In this document: one piece after another, positions 8,161 to 16,634 of the stretch
How positions within the stretch are numbered: position 1 is the first letter of the stretch
How the letters are laid out: the number at the start of each line of letters is the position of its first letter
Source: Mesorhizobium tamadayense
GTDB lineage: Bacteria > Pseudomonadota > Alphaproteobacteria > Rhizobiales > Rhizobiaceae
Assembly: GCF_003863365.1 (NCBI RefSeq)
Contig: NZ_RQXT01000039.1
Coordinates: 1 to 64,000, forward strand
Direction of reading: 5' to 3'
Length of the DNA stretch: 64,000 nucleotides
Notes under the pieces: model-generated
Databases searched by the model: none
What the model saw: only the letters and a program-made list of their open reading frames with translations
Told to the model about the DNA's origin: nothing
Made by a program: the position numbers and the translations under genes

Positions 8161-8712
8161 ATGCCAAACACCGCCCCCTCCGCCGCCGCGCCGCTCATCG
8201 TCATCGACCTGCAGACAGGCATGTTCGATGGCCGCTTCGATCCGCCGATCCATGACGCCGACGCAATCGCCGAGCGCGCTCGCGCCCTGATCGACTGGGC
8301 GCGCAAAACCGGCCGTAAGGTGGCCTTCGTGCGCCATGACGGGCCGGCGGACGATCCGCTGGCGCCGGGTGCTTCCGGCTGGCCGGTTTGGCCGCAGCTC
8401 GGCCAGGCGGCCGACGAGCCGACCTTCGGCAAGACGGTCGGCAATGCCTTCTCCAACGCCGAGCTCGGCCGGTGGGTGGCGAGGCAAGGTGCCGAAGAGG
8501 TCGTGCTTATCGGCGCCCAGACCGATTTCTGCGTCGCCGCCACCGTCAAGGGCGCCTTTGCCGAAGGGCTCGGCGTCACCGTGGTCTCGGATGCGCATTC
8601 GACGCTGGATTCTATGGAGGAGAAGGCGCCGGCTATCATCGCACGGCACAATGCGGCGTTTGAGGAGCAGGGCGCGCAGCTGACGACGACGGCGGCGCTG
8701 GTCGGGGGCTGA
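8161..8712 (+). CDS. Isochorismatase-family cysteine hydrolase
   Basis: A 183-residue cytosolic hydrolase of the nicotinamidase/isochorismatase fold. The catalytic triad can be placed: Asp16 in IVIDLQTGM, Lys91 in FGKTVGNAF, and Cys124 in GAQTDFCVAATV. The cis-peptide pair precedes the Cys as in the family. The substrate cannot be told from sequence. Start chosen at the first ATG; its ribosome site is weak. Confidence 0.88.
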   Translation: MPNTAPSAAAPLIVIDLQTGMFDGRFDPPIHDADAIAERARALIDWARKTGRKVAFVRHDGPADDPLAPGASGWPVWPQLGQAADEPTFGKTVGNAFSNAELGRWVARQGAEEVVLIGAQTDFCVAATVKGAFAEGLGVTVVSDAHSTLDSMEEKAPAIIARHNAAFEEQGAQLTTTAALVGG

Positions 8713-8720
8713 GCGGCTTG

Positions 8721-8894
8721 GCTCCCCCTTCTCCCCTTGTAGGGAGAAGGTACCGCCGAAGGCGACAGGGTGCTGGACGGAGTGGGACGATGGAGGTCAG
8801 GCGCTGAAATCACCCACGCCTCGTTTCTTCCAACACCCTCATCCGTCTCAGCGCTCCGCGCCGATCCACCTTCTCCCACAAGGGGAGTAGGGAG
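8721..8894. repeat. Family 2 palindromic repeat pair
   Basis: CTTCTCCCCTTGTAGGGAGA with CGCCGAAGGCGACAGGGTG on the left. On the right an inverted half reads CACCCTCATCCGTCTCAGCG then CTTCTCCCACAAGGGGAG. Same element as at 52833, 56598 and 57855. Confidence 0.7.
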
Positions 8895-8917
8895 AACCCA
8901 ACCCAAGGAGCCCCGCC

Positions 8918-9373
8918 TTGCTCAACCTGACCCTGCCCGCCGAAGGAGGCTGCCGCTGCGGCCGTGCGCGCCTGAGAATCTCGGCAAGACCGTTGCTCAC
9001 CATGGCCTGCCACTGCACCGGCTGCCAGCAGATGTCGTCCAGCGCCTATTCGCTGAGCGCCGCCATTCCTGCGGAAGGTTTCGAGATCACCAAGGGCGAG
9101 CCGGTGATCGGCGGGCTGCACGGCGCCTCGAAGCATTATTTCTGCGGCTACTGCATGAGCTGGATGTTCACCCGGCCGGAAGGGCTCGACTGGTTCGTCA
9201 ACCTGCCCCCGACCATGCTGGACGACCCCGCCTGGTTCACGCCCTTCATCGAGACCTGGACCAGCGAGAAGCTGCCCTGGGCCGACACGCCGGCCGTGCA
9301 CAGCTACGCGGCCTTGCCGGCCTTCGAGGAATATGAGGGACTGGTCGCGGAATACGCCAGGTCCCAAGCCTGA
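8918..9373 (+). CDS. GFA-family zinc protein
   Basis: About 151 residues of the GFA/CENP-V fold, named for glutathione-dependent formaldehyde-activating enzyme. Zinc ligands are seen in GGCRCG, the CHCTGC motif and FCGYC. In this family the true reaction is usually unknown. A TTG start at 8918 with AAGGAG upstream fits better than any ATG. A second, different GFA protein is encoded at 61759. Confidence 0.82.
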   Translation: MLNLTLPAEGGCRCGRARLRISARPLLTMACHCTGCQQMSSSAYSLSAAIPAEGFEITKGEPVIGGLHGASKHYFCGYCMSWMFTRPEGLDWFVNLPPTMLDDPAWFTPFIETWTSEKLPWADTPAVHSYAALPAFEEYEGLVAEYARSQA

Positions 9374-9726
9374 CGGGCCCAAGCCTGACGGGCTAAGACA
9401 ACCTGGCCGGCCCAAACAAAAACGGCGACCCGGGTCAGATCGCCGTTCAGTTCATGGTCGACGCGGCCGTTGGGGGCGACATTGTTGGGGATGTGCTTGG
9501 GCGTCCGCGTCGACCACGGCGGCCTCGTACCGCAGACTGTACTATTGCATATTTTTGGCGCGCGGAAACTTCCGCGATAGCGGAATAGGCAGAGGGCAGG
9601 AACTTCCCCACCGGCGCGTGAGATTAAGGTTAACGGCGGTTGCGAAAGACTTTCTACCTTTCGCCGCATTGACCTCGGCCGCCCGAGCGGTGACGACTGA
9701 CGCTTTCACTTCCAACGGATTGCATC
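9374..9726. other. Gene-free stretch with direct repeat
   Basis: A 15-base unit CAAGCCTGACGGGCC occurs twice in tandem at about 9366-9393, across the end of the GFA gene. The rest shows no gene. The palindrome at 9561 is listed separately. Confidence 0.5.
9561..9576. promoter_or_regulatory. Operator-like palindrome upstream of the amidohydrolase
   Basis: CGCGGAA-AC-TTCCGCG, perfect 7-base arms, 150 bases upstream of the TTG at 9727. It may bind a regulator or form a small hairpin. Confidence 0.35.
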
Positions 9727-10950
9727 TTGCAGCAGTTTCTCAACGCCAAGCTCGCCGACGGCTCACTGGCCGACCTGACCGTTACCGACGGCCGCTTCAG
9801 CGCCATCGCTCCCGCCGCCAACAATCCCGCCAGCCTGGGGGCCGGTGCCATCGACCTCGCCGGCCAGCTCGTGCTGCCGGCCTTCGTCGAGGGCCACATC
9901 CATCTCGACACCTCCTTCTATGGCGATGCCTGGCGTCCGCACATTCCCTGCACCAACGGCTTCGACGTGCGCGAGCGCGTCGCCTTCCAGATGCAAAACC
10001 TTGAGCAGGCCGCGCCGATGGAGGAACGCGCGAGAAACCAGCTAGAGCTTTGCATCGGCAACGGCAGTCTCGCCATGCGCAGCCATGTCATGGTCGACGC
10101 CGCGGTCGGGCTGAAGCATGTCGAGACGATCCTTGCCGTGCGCGAGAAATACCGCGACCTCATCGACATCCAGCTCGTCGCCTTCCCGCAGAGCGGCATC
10201 CTGTCCTCGCCCGGCACGGCCGAGCTTCTGGACGAGGCGCTGAGACTCGGCTGCGACTTGATCGGCGGGCTCGACCCGGCGAGCTTCGACCGCGATGTGA
10301 AGGGCCATCTCGACGTCGTCTTCGGCCTCGCCGAAAAGCGCGGGGCCCCCGTCGATATCCACCTGCATGACGGCGGCACGCTCGGCCTGTTCGAGATCGA
10401 GGAGATATGCGCGCGGACCAAGGCGCTCGGCATGGGCGGCAAAGTCGCCGTCAGCCACGCCTATGCGCTTGGCGACATTTCCGCCGAAGCGCTGGCCAAG
10501 GCCGGCGAGATGCTCGCCGCCTCCGGCGTTTCCATCATGACCAACGCGCCCGGCAACCATCCTTTCCCGCCGGTTGCGGCGTTGCGCAAGGCGGGCGTCA
10601 CGGTCTTTGCCGGCTCCGACAACATTCGCGATTCCTGGTGGCCCTATGGCGATGGCGACATGCTCAACCGCGCCAAAATGATCGGCTACCGCTCCGGCTT
10701 CTACGAGGATTCCGAACTGGAAGCTGCCTATGACGTGGTGAGCCATGCCGGCGCCAGGGCGCTGGGGCTGGAAGGCTATGGCATCGCCGTCGGCACCAAG
10801 GCCGATTTCGTCGCGCTTAGGGCCGAGCACGTGCCCGAAGCGGTTGTGGCGGTGCCGAAGGAGCGCACGGTCTACCGGGCCGGCAGGGAAGTGGCGCGGA
10901 ACGGGGAGGTGGTCGATAGCGTAGGCTTGACCGGTCTGCGATCTGCTTGA
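9727..10950 (+). CDS. Cytosine deaminase-like amidohydrolase
   Basis: A 407-residue metal-dependent hydrolase of the CodA type. Metal ligands and key residues are visible: VEGHIHLDTSF (HxH), VDIHLHDGG (His), VSHAYALG (His) and AGSDNIRDSWWPYGDGDM (Asp). The SDNIRDSWWPYG segment parallels the DDVxDPWYPLG region of E. coli CodA. It likely deaminates cytosine or a related N-heterocycle; substrate unproven. The start appears to be TTG at 9727, as no ATG fits the family N-terminus. Transcribed alone. Confidence 0.82.
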   Translation: MQQFLNAKLADGSLADLTVTDGRFSAIAPAANNPASLGAGAIDLAGQLVLPAFVEGHIHLDTSFYGDAWRPHIPCTNGFDVRERVAFQMQNLEQAAPMEERARNQLELCIGNGSLAMRSHVMVDAAVGLKHVETILAVREKYRDLIDIQLVAFPQSGILSSPGTAELLDEALRLGCDLIGGLDPASFDRDVKGHLDVVFGLAEKRGAPVDIHLHDGGTLGLFEIEEICARTKALGMGGKVAVSHAYALGDISAEALAKAGEMLAASGVSIMTNAPGNHPFPPVAALRKAGVTVFAGSDNIRDSWWPYGDGDMLNRAKMIGYRSGFYEDSELEAAYDVVSHAGARALGLEGYGIAVGTKADFVALRAEHVPEAVVAVPKERTVYRAGREVARNGEVVDSVGLTGLRSA

Positions 10951-11000
10951 CAGTCCGCTAGTCTTACCTCATTTTCCGGCGAGGCAGGGGAGATTTCGCC

Positions 11001-11087
11001 ATGAAGAAAGAATATTCGAAGCCGACGCTCGTTCGCAAAGGCCGGCTCTCGGCGCAGACCGCGCAGCAGCTTCCTTCGACGGACTAA
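11001..11087 (+). CDS. RiPP/lasso-like precursor peptide, copy 4
   Basis: A 28-residue peptide on the opposite strand, 8 kb from the cluster at 2.8-3.2 kb. The leader MKKEYSKPTLVRKGRLSAQT keeps MKKxYxKPT, VRKG and LSAxT, and the tail is AQQLPSTD. An AGGCAGGGGAG purine tract lies 8 bases before the ATG. This dispersed copy has the YxxPxL form most like lasso leaders. No maturation genes flank it. Confidence 0.62.
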   Translation: MKKEYSKPTLVRKGRLSAQTAQQLPSTD

Positions 11088-11363
11088 CGAGCTTCTCGCA
11101 CTGGCGGCTAGCTGAATCAGAACCTCAACCGTCAAGGCTAAACGCCTGATATCGCGCGCTGCGCGAGCCAGTGGCGACGCACTGTGGCTGCCGCGCCTTC
11201 AAGACCATAAGTTAATTTGCACACAAATGTTTCAGGCTGCTCCGGCTTCGTGAAGCATTTCACCGTTCTCGCGCAATCGGCTGGTTACACACGCATCTCA
11301 AAAGCGGCGTCCTGGGTGAGGGGGCAGCACCGATCTTTCTGCCGCTGCTTTGTGGAGGTTGCG

Positions 11364-11519
11364 ATGTTCAAGAGCCTTAACCGAATCCGCGCCGCGTTCG
11401 CGCAGGCGAGCAAGCGCCGCCGGACGATGCGCGAGCTGAACGAACTGCCGCCGGAGACGCGCAAGGACATCGGCTGGCCGGAGTCGGGCGAGGTCGACGA
11501 GATACGGCTGCCGTTCTAA
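11364..11519 (+). CDS. DUF1127-like small protein
   Basis: A 51-residue basic protein: MFKSLNRIRAAFAQ, then RRRTMRELNELPPETRKDIG, ending EIRLPF. The Arg-rich stretch followed by EL..L...T.KDIG is the DUF1127 (YjiS-like) pattern common in alphaproteobacteria; some members are RNA-binding. GGAGG lies 5 bases before the ATG. An in-frame ATG at 11217 is less likely. Confidence 0.75.
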   Translation: MFKSLNRIRAAFAQASKRRRTMRELNELPPETRKDIGWPESGEVDEIRLPF

Positions 11520-11625
11520 TGCATGTCGCCCAAAAGTGCGCAGCGGTTTTGGGAGAACGACATGCATCAAAACAAAGACTTAAAGCGCGTCGCCTGGATC
11601 CGTTTCTGCGCGACGCGCTTTAAGT
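11519..11625. repeat. RIME-like double hairpin element
   Basis: First hairpin: ATGCATGTCG ... CGACATGCAT with inner CCCAAAA/TTTTGGG (11519-11567). Second: ACTTAAAGCGCGTCGC ... GCGACGCGCTTTAAGT (11578-11625), 16-base perfect arms. It resembles Rhizobium intergenic mosaic elements and begins on the stop codon of the DUF1127 gene. Confidence 0.75.
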
Positions 11626-11735
11626 GGCTGACGGAGATGCGAGGCCGGCTCAGCCGGGATGTCGACGAGCTTCCAGCCGAACGGCGTCGGCCGAGCGCAC
11701 CTGATGGCCCGGCCAGCGCCCATTTGGCAGATCCC

Positions 11736-12032
11736 TCAGCTTATTTCCGCCACGACTGTCCCCGACACCGGGTCCGTGACGCCGAGATCACCGCCGAGGT
11801 CTTCAAGCATATCGCGGAACGTGTCGAGTATGCCGATCATCGACGGGCGCGCTGCGGCGAGGCTGTCCATGTCGTTCCACTCGCCGACAAAGCAGAATGT
11901 GCGCTCGCCGGTCTTGATCAGGGCGCCTTTGCGAAAGCCCTTGGCGTCCAGCGCGATCTTCTGATGTGCCTCGACGAAGGCCTTTTCCTGGCCTGGCTTG
12001 GTGCGAAAGCGGACTACGTTGTAGGCGGTCAT
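11736..12032 (-). CDS. ABM-fold (antibiotic biosynthesis monooxygenase-like) protein
   Basis: 98 residues with the dimeric ferredoxin-like pattern of ABM proteins: MTAYNVVRFRTKPGQEKAF, then GALIKTGERTFCFVGEW. Such proteins are small oxygenases or signal-binding dimers; the actual role here is unknown. GGAG precedes the ATG. It sits 23 bases downstream of the GYD-domain gene on the same strand, so the two probably form an operon. Confidence 0.8.
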   Translation of the reverse strand: MTAYNVVRFRTKPGQEKAFVEAHQKIALDAKGFRKGALIKTGERTFCFVGEWNDMDSLAAARPSMIGILDTFRDMLEDLGGDLGVTDPVSGTVVAEIS

Positions 12033-12055
12033 AGCTTTCTCCGATCGGTTTGAGG

Positions 12056-12370
12056 TCAGCCGGCTGGCTTGTAGACGCTGGCAGCCTTGTTGGCGGCCGC
12101 AAGCACCGCCTTCATGTCGAGTTCTTCGAGGACGACCATGTCGCGCACCGAGCCGCTTGCTCGCACCGCAAGGGCCATGCCCATCCCGGCAACCTGATCC
12201 GGCACCTCACCATTGACGACGACGTCGTACATGCCGCGCGTGAACATTAGGCTGCTCATCCTGCCGCCGACGCTTTCAAAGAGCGCCTGGATTGCAGCTT
12301 CGCGGTTCGATCCCTGCATCAGCCCTTTGGCGGCTTGGGGTTCGTAATTCGCCAATATGGTAACCTTCAT
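12056..12370 (-). CDS. GYD-domain protein
   Basis: About 104 residues starting MKVTILANYEPQAAKGLMQG, with FTRGMYDVVVNGEVPDQVAG in the middle. This is the GYD domain pattern (small dimeric alpha/beta proteins of unknown role). The GGAGGAG site 5 bases before the ATG at 12370 selects this start over the in-frame ATG at 12385. First gene of a two-gene unit with the ABM-like protein. Confidence 0.8.
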   Translation of the reverse strand: MKVTILANYEPQAAKGLMQGSNREAAIQALFESVGGRMSSLMFTRGMYDVVVNGEVPDQVAGMGMALAVRASGSVRDMVVLEELDMKAVLAAANKAASVYKPAG

Positions 12371-12641
12371 GGCTATCTCCTCCAAATATCATGTTCTCGG
12401 CCGCTCGATTGCCGAGCAGCACGCGGTAGTGTCTCTTCCCTGACATTTGACGTGGTCTTTGGACCGCCTGGGAAATCATGGCCAACGGGCGGTTCAGCCG
12501 GAGCATGGCTTCGGCTTGCGACAATATGCGCCTATTCTAATATGACGACAATCCCGTCATGCGCCGAAACCCGAGGCTTGTCCGCTTGGCCGGCCTTACG
12601 GACCGTGGCAGGACGGCTATAGCTGAGCCCCATTCCACCCA

Positions 12642-13382
12642 CTAGCCCAGCCACCACCACAGCCCGCCGACCACCAGCGCGGCGGCCGCTGCGCAGGCCG
12701 CCAGCATCACATAGGATCCTATGATCATGCCGTTGATGATCTTCTTGATGCTGGCGCGGTCGTTGAGGTTGGGGAAGGGCTCGTTCGGAAGCGGAACGCC
12801 GAGGAAATCGCAGAGCGGCGCCCAGCCGTCGGTGACCTTGAAGACCAGGAGCCTTTCCGGCGACACCGCCGCTTTCACTTCGTCGATATAGGCGTTGTAG
12901 CGCGCCACCGCCTGGTCGCGGTCGTTCATCACGCCTTTCAGCGTACGGCCCCAGACTAGCTTCCTCGACATGTCGCCGAACTTGCGGCCGAAAGGCGTCA
13001 GCCATTCGAGCACCCTGAACTGCCAGACATTCTCGGTGAAGTAGATCGTGTCCATGGTGCTTTCGTACCAGGCCTCGGCGCCGCGCGGATGCAATGTCAG
13101 AAGCACTCTGGCGTTGGGGTAGGCCGCCATCAGCTCGCGCCACACGCAGCAACCAGGATTGTCGACGGTCGCGCGGTAATTCGCAAACACGCGGTTCCAG
13201 TCGTGCTGGGTGCCGGGCGGGCTGTTCGCCACCTTGCGCCAGAAGTCGAGATGGCTCTTGTTGGCCTTGTTGATGATGACTTCCTGCATGTGGTAGCTCG
13301 GGAAGCCAAGCCTGTTCAGCGCAGCGAAAGTAGACCACGTGCCGGTACGGCCGAATCCGGCCCCGATCAGTTCGAGCGTCAT
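12642..13382 (-). CDS. Sulfotransferase-family protein with C-terminal membrane helix
   Basis: A 246-residue protein. The N-terminal GAGFGRTGTWSTFAAL is the 5'-phosphosulfate (PAPS) binding loop, and NARVLLTLHPRGAEAWYEST matches the 3'-phosphate binding region of P-loop sulfotransferases (Sulfotransfer_4-like). The last 30 residues are hydrophobic and end GGLWWWLG, so the enzyme is probably anchored at the membrane by its C-terminus. The acceptor is unknown. It stands alone. Confidence 0.82.
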   Translation of the reverse strand: MTLELIGAGFGRTGTWSTFAALNRLGFPSYHMQEVIINKANKSHLDFWRKVANSPPGTQHDWNRVFANYRATVDNPGCCVWRELMAAYPNARVLLTLHPRGAEAWYESTMDTIYFTENVWQFRVLEWLTPFGRKFGDMSRKLVWGRTLKGVMNDRDQAVARYNAYIDEVKAAVSPERLLVFKVTDGWAPLCDFLGVPLPNEPFPNLNDRASIKKIINGMIIGSYVMLAACAAAAALVVGGLWWWLG

Positions 13383-13565
13383 TGCCCCATCCCGTTTGGC
13401 CGGATTGATTTTCTCTTAAATGCCGGCTTATGGGGTCCATGCTGCGCTGAAGTCGCAAAGCTCGCAACATTCCGTTAGCATTCGTGAAAATATCTAGGCC
13501 AAATGTCGCCTGGACGATGCGCCATGGCCGTTTTGGCTATTCACGCCGAAGGCGCAGGCTGATAA

Positions 13566-13586
13566 TAGGTCAGCTAGGTTGACCTA
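13566..13586. promoter_or_regulatory. Palindromic operator-like site before aminotransferase
   Basis: TAGGTCA-GCTAGGT-TGACCTA, perfect 7-base arms, 30 bases upstream of the TTG start. The position suggests a repressor site. Confidence 0.45.
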
Positions 13587-13616
13587 AATACGAAACTCGC
13601 CCGCGGGAGGTGCGCC

Positions 13617-14843
13617 TTGACCCTGTTGAATCTTCTGGCCTCGCGCTCCTCGCGCATGAAGGCCTCGGAAATCCGCGAGTTGCTGAAGCTGCTCGACCAG
13701 CCCGACATCATCTCCTTTGCCGGCGGCATTCCGGACCCCTCGCTGTTTCCGGCCGAGGCCATCGGCGACGCCTACCAGGCGGTGCTCGGCGGCGCGGAAG
13801 CGGGGGCTGCGCTGCAGTACCAGGTCAGCGAAGGGTTCCTGCCGCTCCGCAAATGGCTGGCCGGCCAAATGGGCAGGCTCGGCGTCCAGTGCGACGAGGC
13901 AAACATCTTCATCACCTCCGGCTCGCAGCAGGCGCTCGACTATCTCGGCAAGCTGTTTCTGTCGCCCGGCGACACCGCGCTGGTGACCTGGCCGACCTAT
14001 CTCGGCGCGCTGCAGGCCTTCAACGCCTACGAGCCGCGTTACGACCAGCTGACCCCGGCCGGGGGCAACATGACGCCGGAGGCCTATCGCGCGGCCGCCG
14101 CAGCCCCCACCGCTTTTTCAAAAGGGGGCGGCAAGGTGAAATTCGCCTATCTGGTGCCGGACTTCGCCAATCCGACCGGCAACACGCTCGATGCCGGGCA
14201 ACGCGAGGCGGTGCTCGACCTCGCCGGCGAGCTCGACATTGCCGTCATCGAGGACGCCGCCTACCGCGCCCTGCGCTATGACGGTGAGGCGGTGCCGCCG
14301 ATCCTGGCGCTGGATTGCGCCCGTTCGGGCGGCATCGACAACGCCCGCACGCTTTATTGCGGCTCCTTCTCGAAAATTCTCTCGCCGGGCATGCGCGTCG
14401 GCTGGGTCTGCGCGCCGCGCCATGTCGTGGAAAAGCTGGTGCTGATGAAGCAGGCCTCCGACCTGCACAGCCCCTCGATCAACCAGATGGTCATGCACCG
14501 CGTCGCCGAGACCATTTTCGACGACCAGGTGGAGAAGCTGATCGGCGCCTACCGCCGGCGCCGCGACGCCCTGCTCGGCGCGCTGGAAGCCAGCATGCCG
14601 AAGGGCATCTCATGGAGCCGGCCGGACGGCGGCATGTTCGTCTGGCTGACGCTGCCCGACGGCGCCGACGCCAGCGACCTCCTGGCGCGTTCGGTGAAGG
14701 AGGCGCGCGTCGCCTTCGTGCCGGGCAACGCCTTCTACGCCGACGGCACCGGCCGCAACACGCTGCGCATGTCGTTCACGCTTGCCGACGATCGCGCGGT
14801 TGGCGAGGGCGTGCCGAGGCTGGCGAAGCTGCTGAGGGGGTAG
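13617..14843 (+). CDS. PLP-dependent aminotransferase (class I, LysN/MocR-like)
   Basis: 408 residues, fold type I. The PLP lysine is Lys253 in CGSFSKILSPGMRVGW. FAYLVPDFANPTGNT is the Asp/Asn substrate loop, and SGSQQALDYLGK is the cofactor-phosphate region. The start of the protein (ISFAGGIPDPSLFP) is typical of 2-aminoadipate / aromatic aminotransferases related to MocR domains, but no HTH domain is present. TTG start with GGGAGG 7 bases upstream. A palindrome just upstream may control it. Confidence 0.88.
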   Translation: MTLLNLLASRSSRMKASEIRELLKLLDQPDIISFAGGIPDPSLFPAEAIGDAYQAVLGGAEAGAALQYQVSEGFLPLRKWLAGQMGRLGVQCDEANIFITSGSQQALDYLGKLFLSPGDTALVTWPTYLGALQAFNAYEPRYDQLTPAGGNMTPEAYRAAAAAPTAFSKGGGKVKFAYLVPDFANPTGNTLDAGQREAVLDLAGELDIAVIEDAAYRALRYDGEAVPPILALDCARSGGIDNARTLYCGSFSKILSPGMRVGWVCAPRHVVEKLVLMKQASDLHSPSINQMVMHRVAETIFDDQVEKLIGAYRRRRDALLGALEASMPKGISWSRPDGGMFVWLTLPDGADASDLLARSVKEARVAFVPGNAFYADGTGRNTLRMSFTLADDRAVGEGVPRLAKLLRG

Positions 14844-14849
14844 GGCGCC

Positions 14850-15010
14850 AAATCTCCCCCTCGAGGGTCCCTCGAGGGGGAGATGTAGCCGAAGGCGACA
14901 GAGGGGGTCGGTTCGACTGGGCGCGACCTCCTGCGCCGATGGAGGTTGGCGCTCCACGCGCAAGGACCCCTCTAGCCTGCCGGCCATCTCCCCGTCGAGG
15001 GGGGAGATCA
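14850..15010. repeat. Family 1 palindromic repeat, inverted pair
   Basis: AATCTCCCCCTCGAGGGTCC with CCTCGAGGGGGAGATG at the left. CTAGCCTGCCGGCCATCTCC then a CGTCGAGGGGGGAGATCA end at the right. Confidence 0.7.
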
Positions 15011-15152
15011 GCGGCTTCATCGCAGCCCATCACCTGCCGCTCGCGCAGGCGTGATTATCGGCGCGGCCGATTCTTCGGCTAGGGTCACGCCCGATCCAAC
15101 ACCCCCTGGATCATCCGGCCGCGGGGTCCCACCTCCACTGACCGAACAAAAG

Positions 15153-15186
15153 AGCCCCGACGGCCTCCACCGGCGGGGCTTTTTTC
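15153..15186 (+). terminator. Rho-independent terminator
   Basis: AGCCCCGACGG-CCTCCA-CCGGCGGGGCT followed by TTTTTT, with one mismatch in the stem. It lies 310 bases beyond the aminotransferase and just past the repeat. Confidence 0.7.
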
Positions 15187-15234
15187 ATAAACCTTCGGGT
15201 AACCGACGCGGAGAAGTGGGACAGACAACCGGCG

Positions 15235-15543
15235 CTACTTGTTGCAGTTCTGCATGTTGGACGTCATGGCGCCGCTGGGGGTGTTGTTGTCGGTGTCGTT
15301 GGCGCCACTGTCCTTGCAGCGGTCTTCCATGCCGTTCGGCTGCGACTGGGTGGTGGAGCCCGTCGTGGTGGTATCCGTCGTCGGGTTCGGCGAGGTTGTG
15401 GTCACCGTTCCGCCACCACTCGTGCCACTGGACACGCCGCCCGACGCATTCGCGCCGCCGGTTGCCCCGGTCGATTGCGCCAACGCGCCCGACGCGGCGA
15501 GCGCGATGGTGAGCATGGAAGCTGCGAGGATTTTCTTCATCAT
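15235..15543 (-). CDS. Secreted Ser/Thr-rich small protein
   Basis: About 102 residues. The signal peptide MMKKILAASMLTIALAASGA ends near LAQ. The mature part is rich in Thr, Ser and Gly and carries two Cys near the C-terminus (RCKDSG, QNCNK). Start: AAGGAG 8 bases before the first of two adjacent ATGs. It has the same build as the protein at 54321 (signal peptide, T/S/G-rich, two late Cys), and both have an EcfG-type promoter. Function unknown; likely a periplasmic stress protein. Confidence 0.75.
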   Translation of the reverse strand: MMKKILAASMLTIALAASGALAQSTGATGGANASGGVSSGTSGGGTVTTTSPNPTTDTTTTGSTTQSQPNGMEDRCKDSGANDTDNNTPSGAMTSNMQNCNK

Positions 15544-15582
15544 GAGGAATTCTCCTTTAGTTTCCATCGTTGTTCAAGTTCC

Positions 15583-15607
15583 AACGGAGCGTCGCAGGGG
15601 ATGTTCC
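15583..15607 (-). promoter_or_regulatory. EcfG-type promoter
   Basis: On the minus strand: GGAAC, 16 bases, CGTT. This is a perfect match to the general stress sigma promoter, 40 bases upstream of the start at 15543. Confidence 0.7.
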
Positions 15608-15735
15608 GGCTGAAAGAATTCGTGAAGAGTTTGCATCGCCCCTTGCTGGCCTAACGGGCAGGTCGCGTGCCGGCACTTGTAGGGGTGGGCCGGCAAGGTC
15701 AAATGTGTCGTCCGGGTTCGCGAGAGAGGACGGGT

Positions 15736-16524
15736 ATGGATGCATCGCCGCGCGTGACGCTGCTCATCGGCAGCGCTCCCGACGTCATGCGCTGCGCCGC
15801 CTGGCCGAAGCATGCCTTCGCCGGCATCGTTGCCATCAACAATGCCTGGCGCGTGCGCCCCGATTGGGACGCGCTGGTGCATGCCGGCGATTTCCCGCCC
15901 GATCGCATGCCGCAGCCTGGCCCGTCGCGGCAGATTTTCAGCGCCGCCGACTACGTGCCGGCGCAGAACACTTTCGGCGGCTTCGTCTATGCCGGCGGCA
16001 CCATGTCGATGACGGCGGCATACTGGGCCGTCCATAGCCGGCGGCCGGACGTGCTCGCCTTCCTCGGCTGCGATATGATCTATGATCGCCCCGGCAACAG
16101 CCATTTCTACGGCACAGGCCGGGCCGACCCGCTGCGCGACGACATCACGCTGCAGAGCCTGGAGGCCAAGTCCGCACGCCTGCTCATCCATGCGCTGCGG
16201 CGCGGCACGCTCTGCGTCAACCTGTCGGACCTGCCGCGCAGCCGGCTGGTTTTCCCGAAACTCACCTTCGAGGACGTTCGCAACCTGTCGCTGTCGCGCC
16301 TCACAGCCATGCGGGCCGAATTGCGCGCCGGCATTGATATCGGGGCGGTTGAGGCGGCCGAGGCGCTGGAGCGCGAGTTCGGCTATTTCTACGAGGACGG
16401 GATGTATTGGAACCACCTCGACGAGATCGACGGGGCCAAGCTTGCCCGCGTCGACCGGCTTTGGATAGTGGCTGTCGCGGATCTGGTGGCTCCGCCGCTG
16501 CAGGAATGCAACGCCGCGGAGTGA
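15736..16524 (+). CDS. Hypothetical protein, glycosyltransferase/DUF115-like
   Basis: About 262 residues. RVTLLIGSAPDVMRC followed by IVAINNAWRVRPDWDALVHA resembles the nucleotide-binding start of DUF115/MAF-type sugar-transfer proteins (GSGPSL...I.VNN). LAFLGCDMIYD follows. This is suggestive only. The ATG at 15736 follows GAGAGGA and is preferred over 15667. The stop codon touches a palindromic repeat. Confidence 0.7.
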   Translation: MDASPRVTLLIGSAPDVMRCAAWPKHAFAGIVAINNAWRVRPDWDALVHAGDFPPDRMPQPGPSRQIFSAADYVPAQNTFGGFVYAGGTMSMTAAYWAVHSRRPDVLAFLGCDMIYDRPGNSHFYGTGRADPLRDDITLQSLEAKSARLLIHALRRGTLCVNLSDLPRSRLVFPKLTFEDVRNLSLSRLTAMRAELRAGIDIGAVEAAEALEREFGYFYEDGMYWNHLDEIDGAKLARVDRLWIVAVADLVAPPLQECNAAE

Positions 16525-16549
16525 ATCTCCCCCCTCGAGGGGGGAGATT
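16524..16549. repeat. Perfect 26-base palindrome (family 1 hairpin)
   Basis: AATCTCCCCCCTC joined to GAGGGGGGAGATT. It overlaps the last base of the preceding stop codon. Confidence 0.7.
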
Positions 16550-16634
16550 GGCGGACGCCGTCACGCAAAGTTGCTGGGTGCGGCGCGGGCTTTCGGCTAA
16601 ACTCCCGGGCAATCCAAGCAGAAGGAGTGAAGCC

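Noticed and set aside
2567..11087. Complete lasso-peptide biosynthetic cluster
   Set aside because: No asparagine-synthetase-like cyclase, transglutaminase-like protease, PqqD-like protein or dedicated ABC exporter was found near any of the peptide genes.
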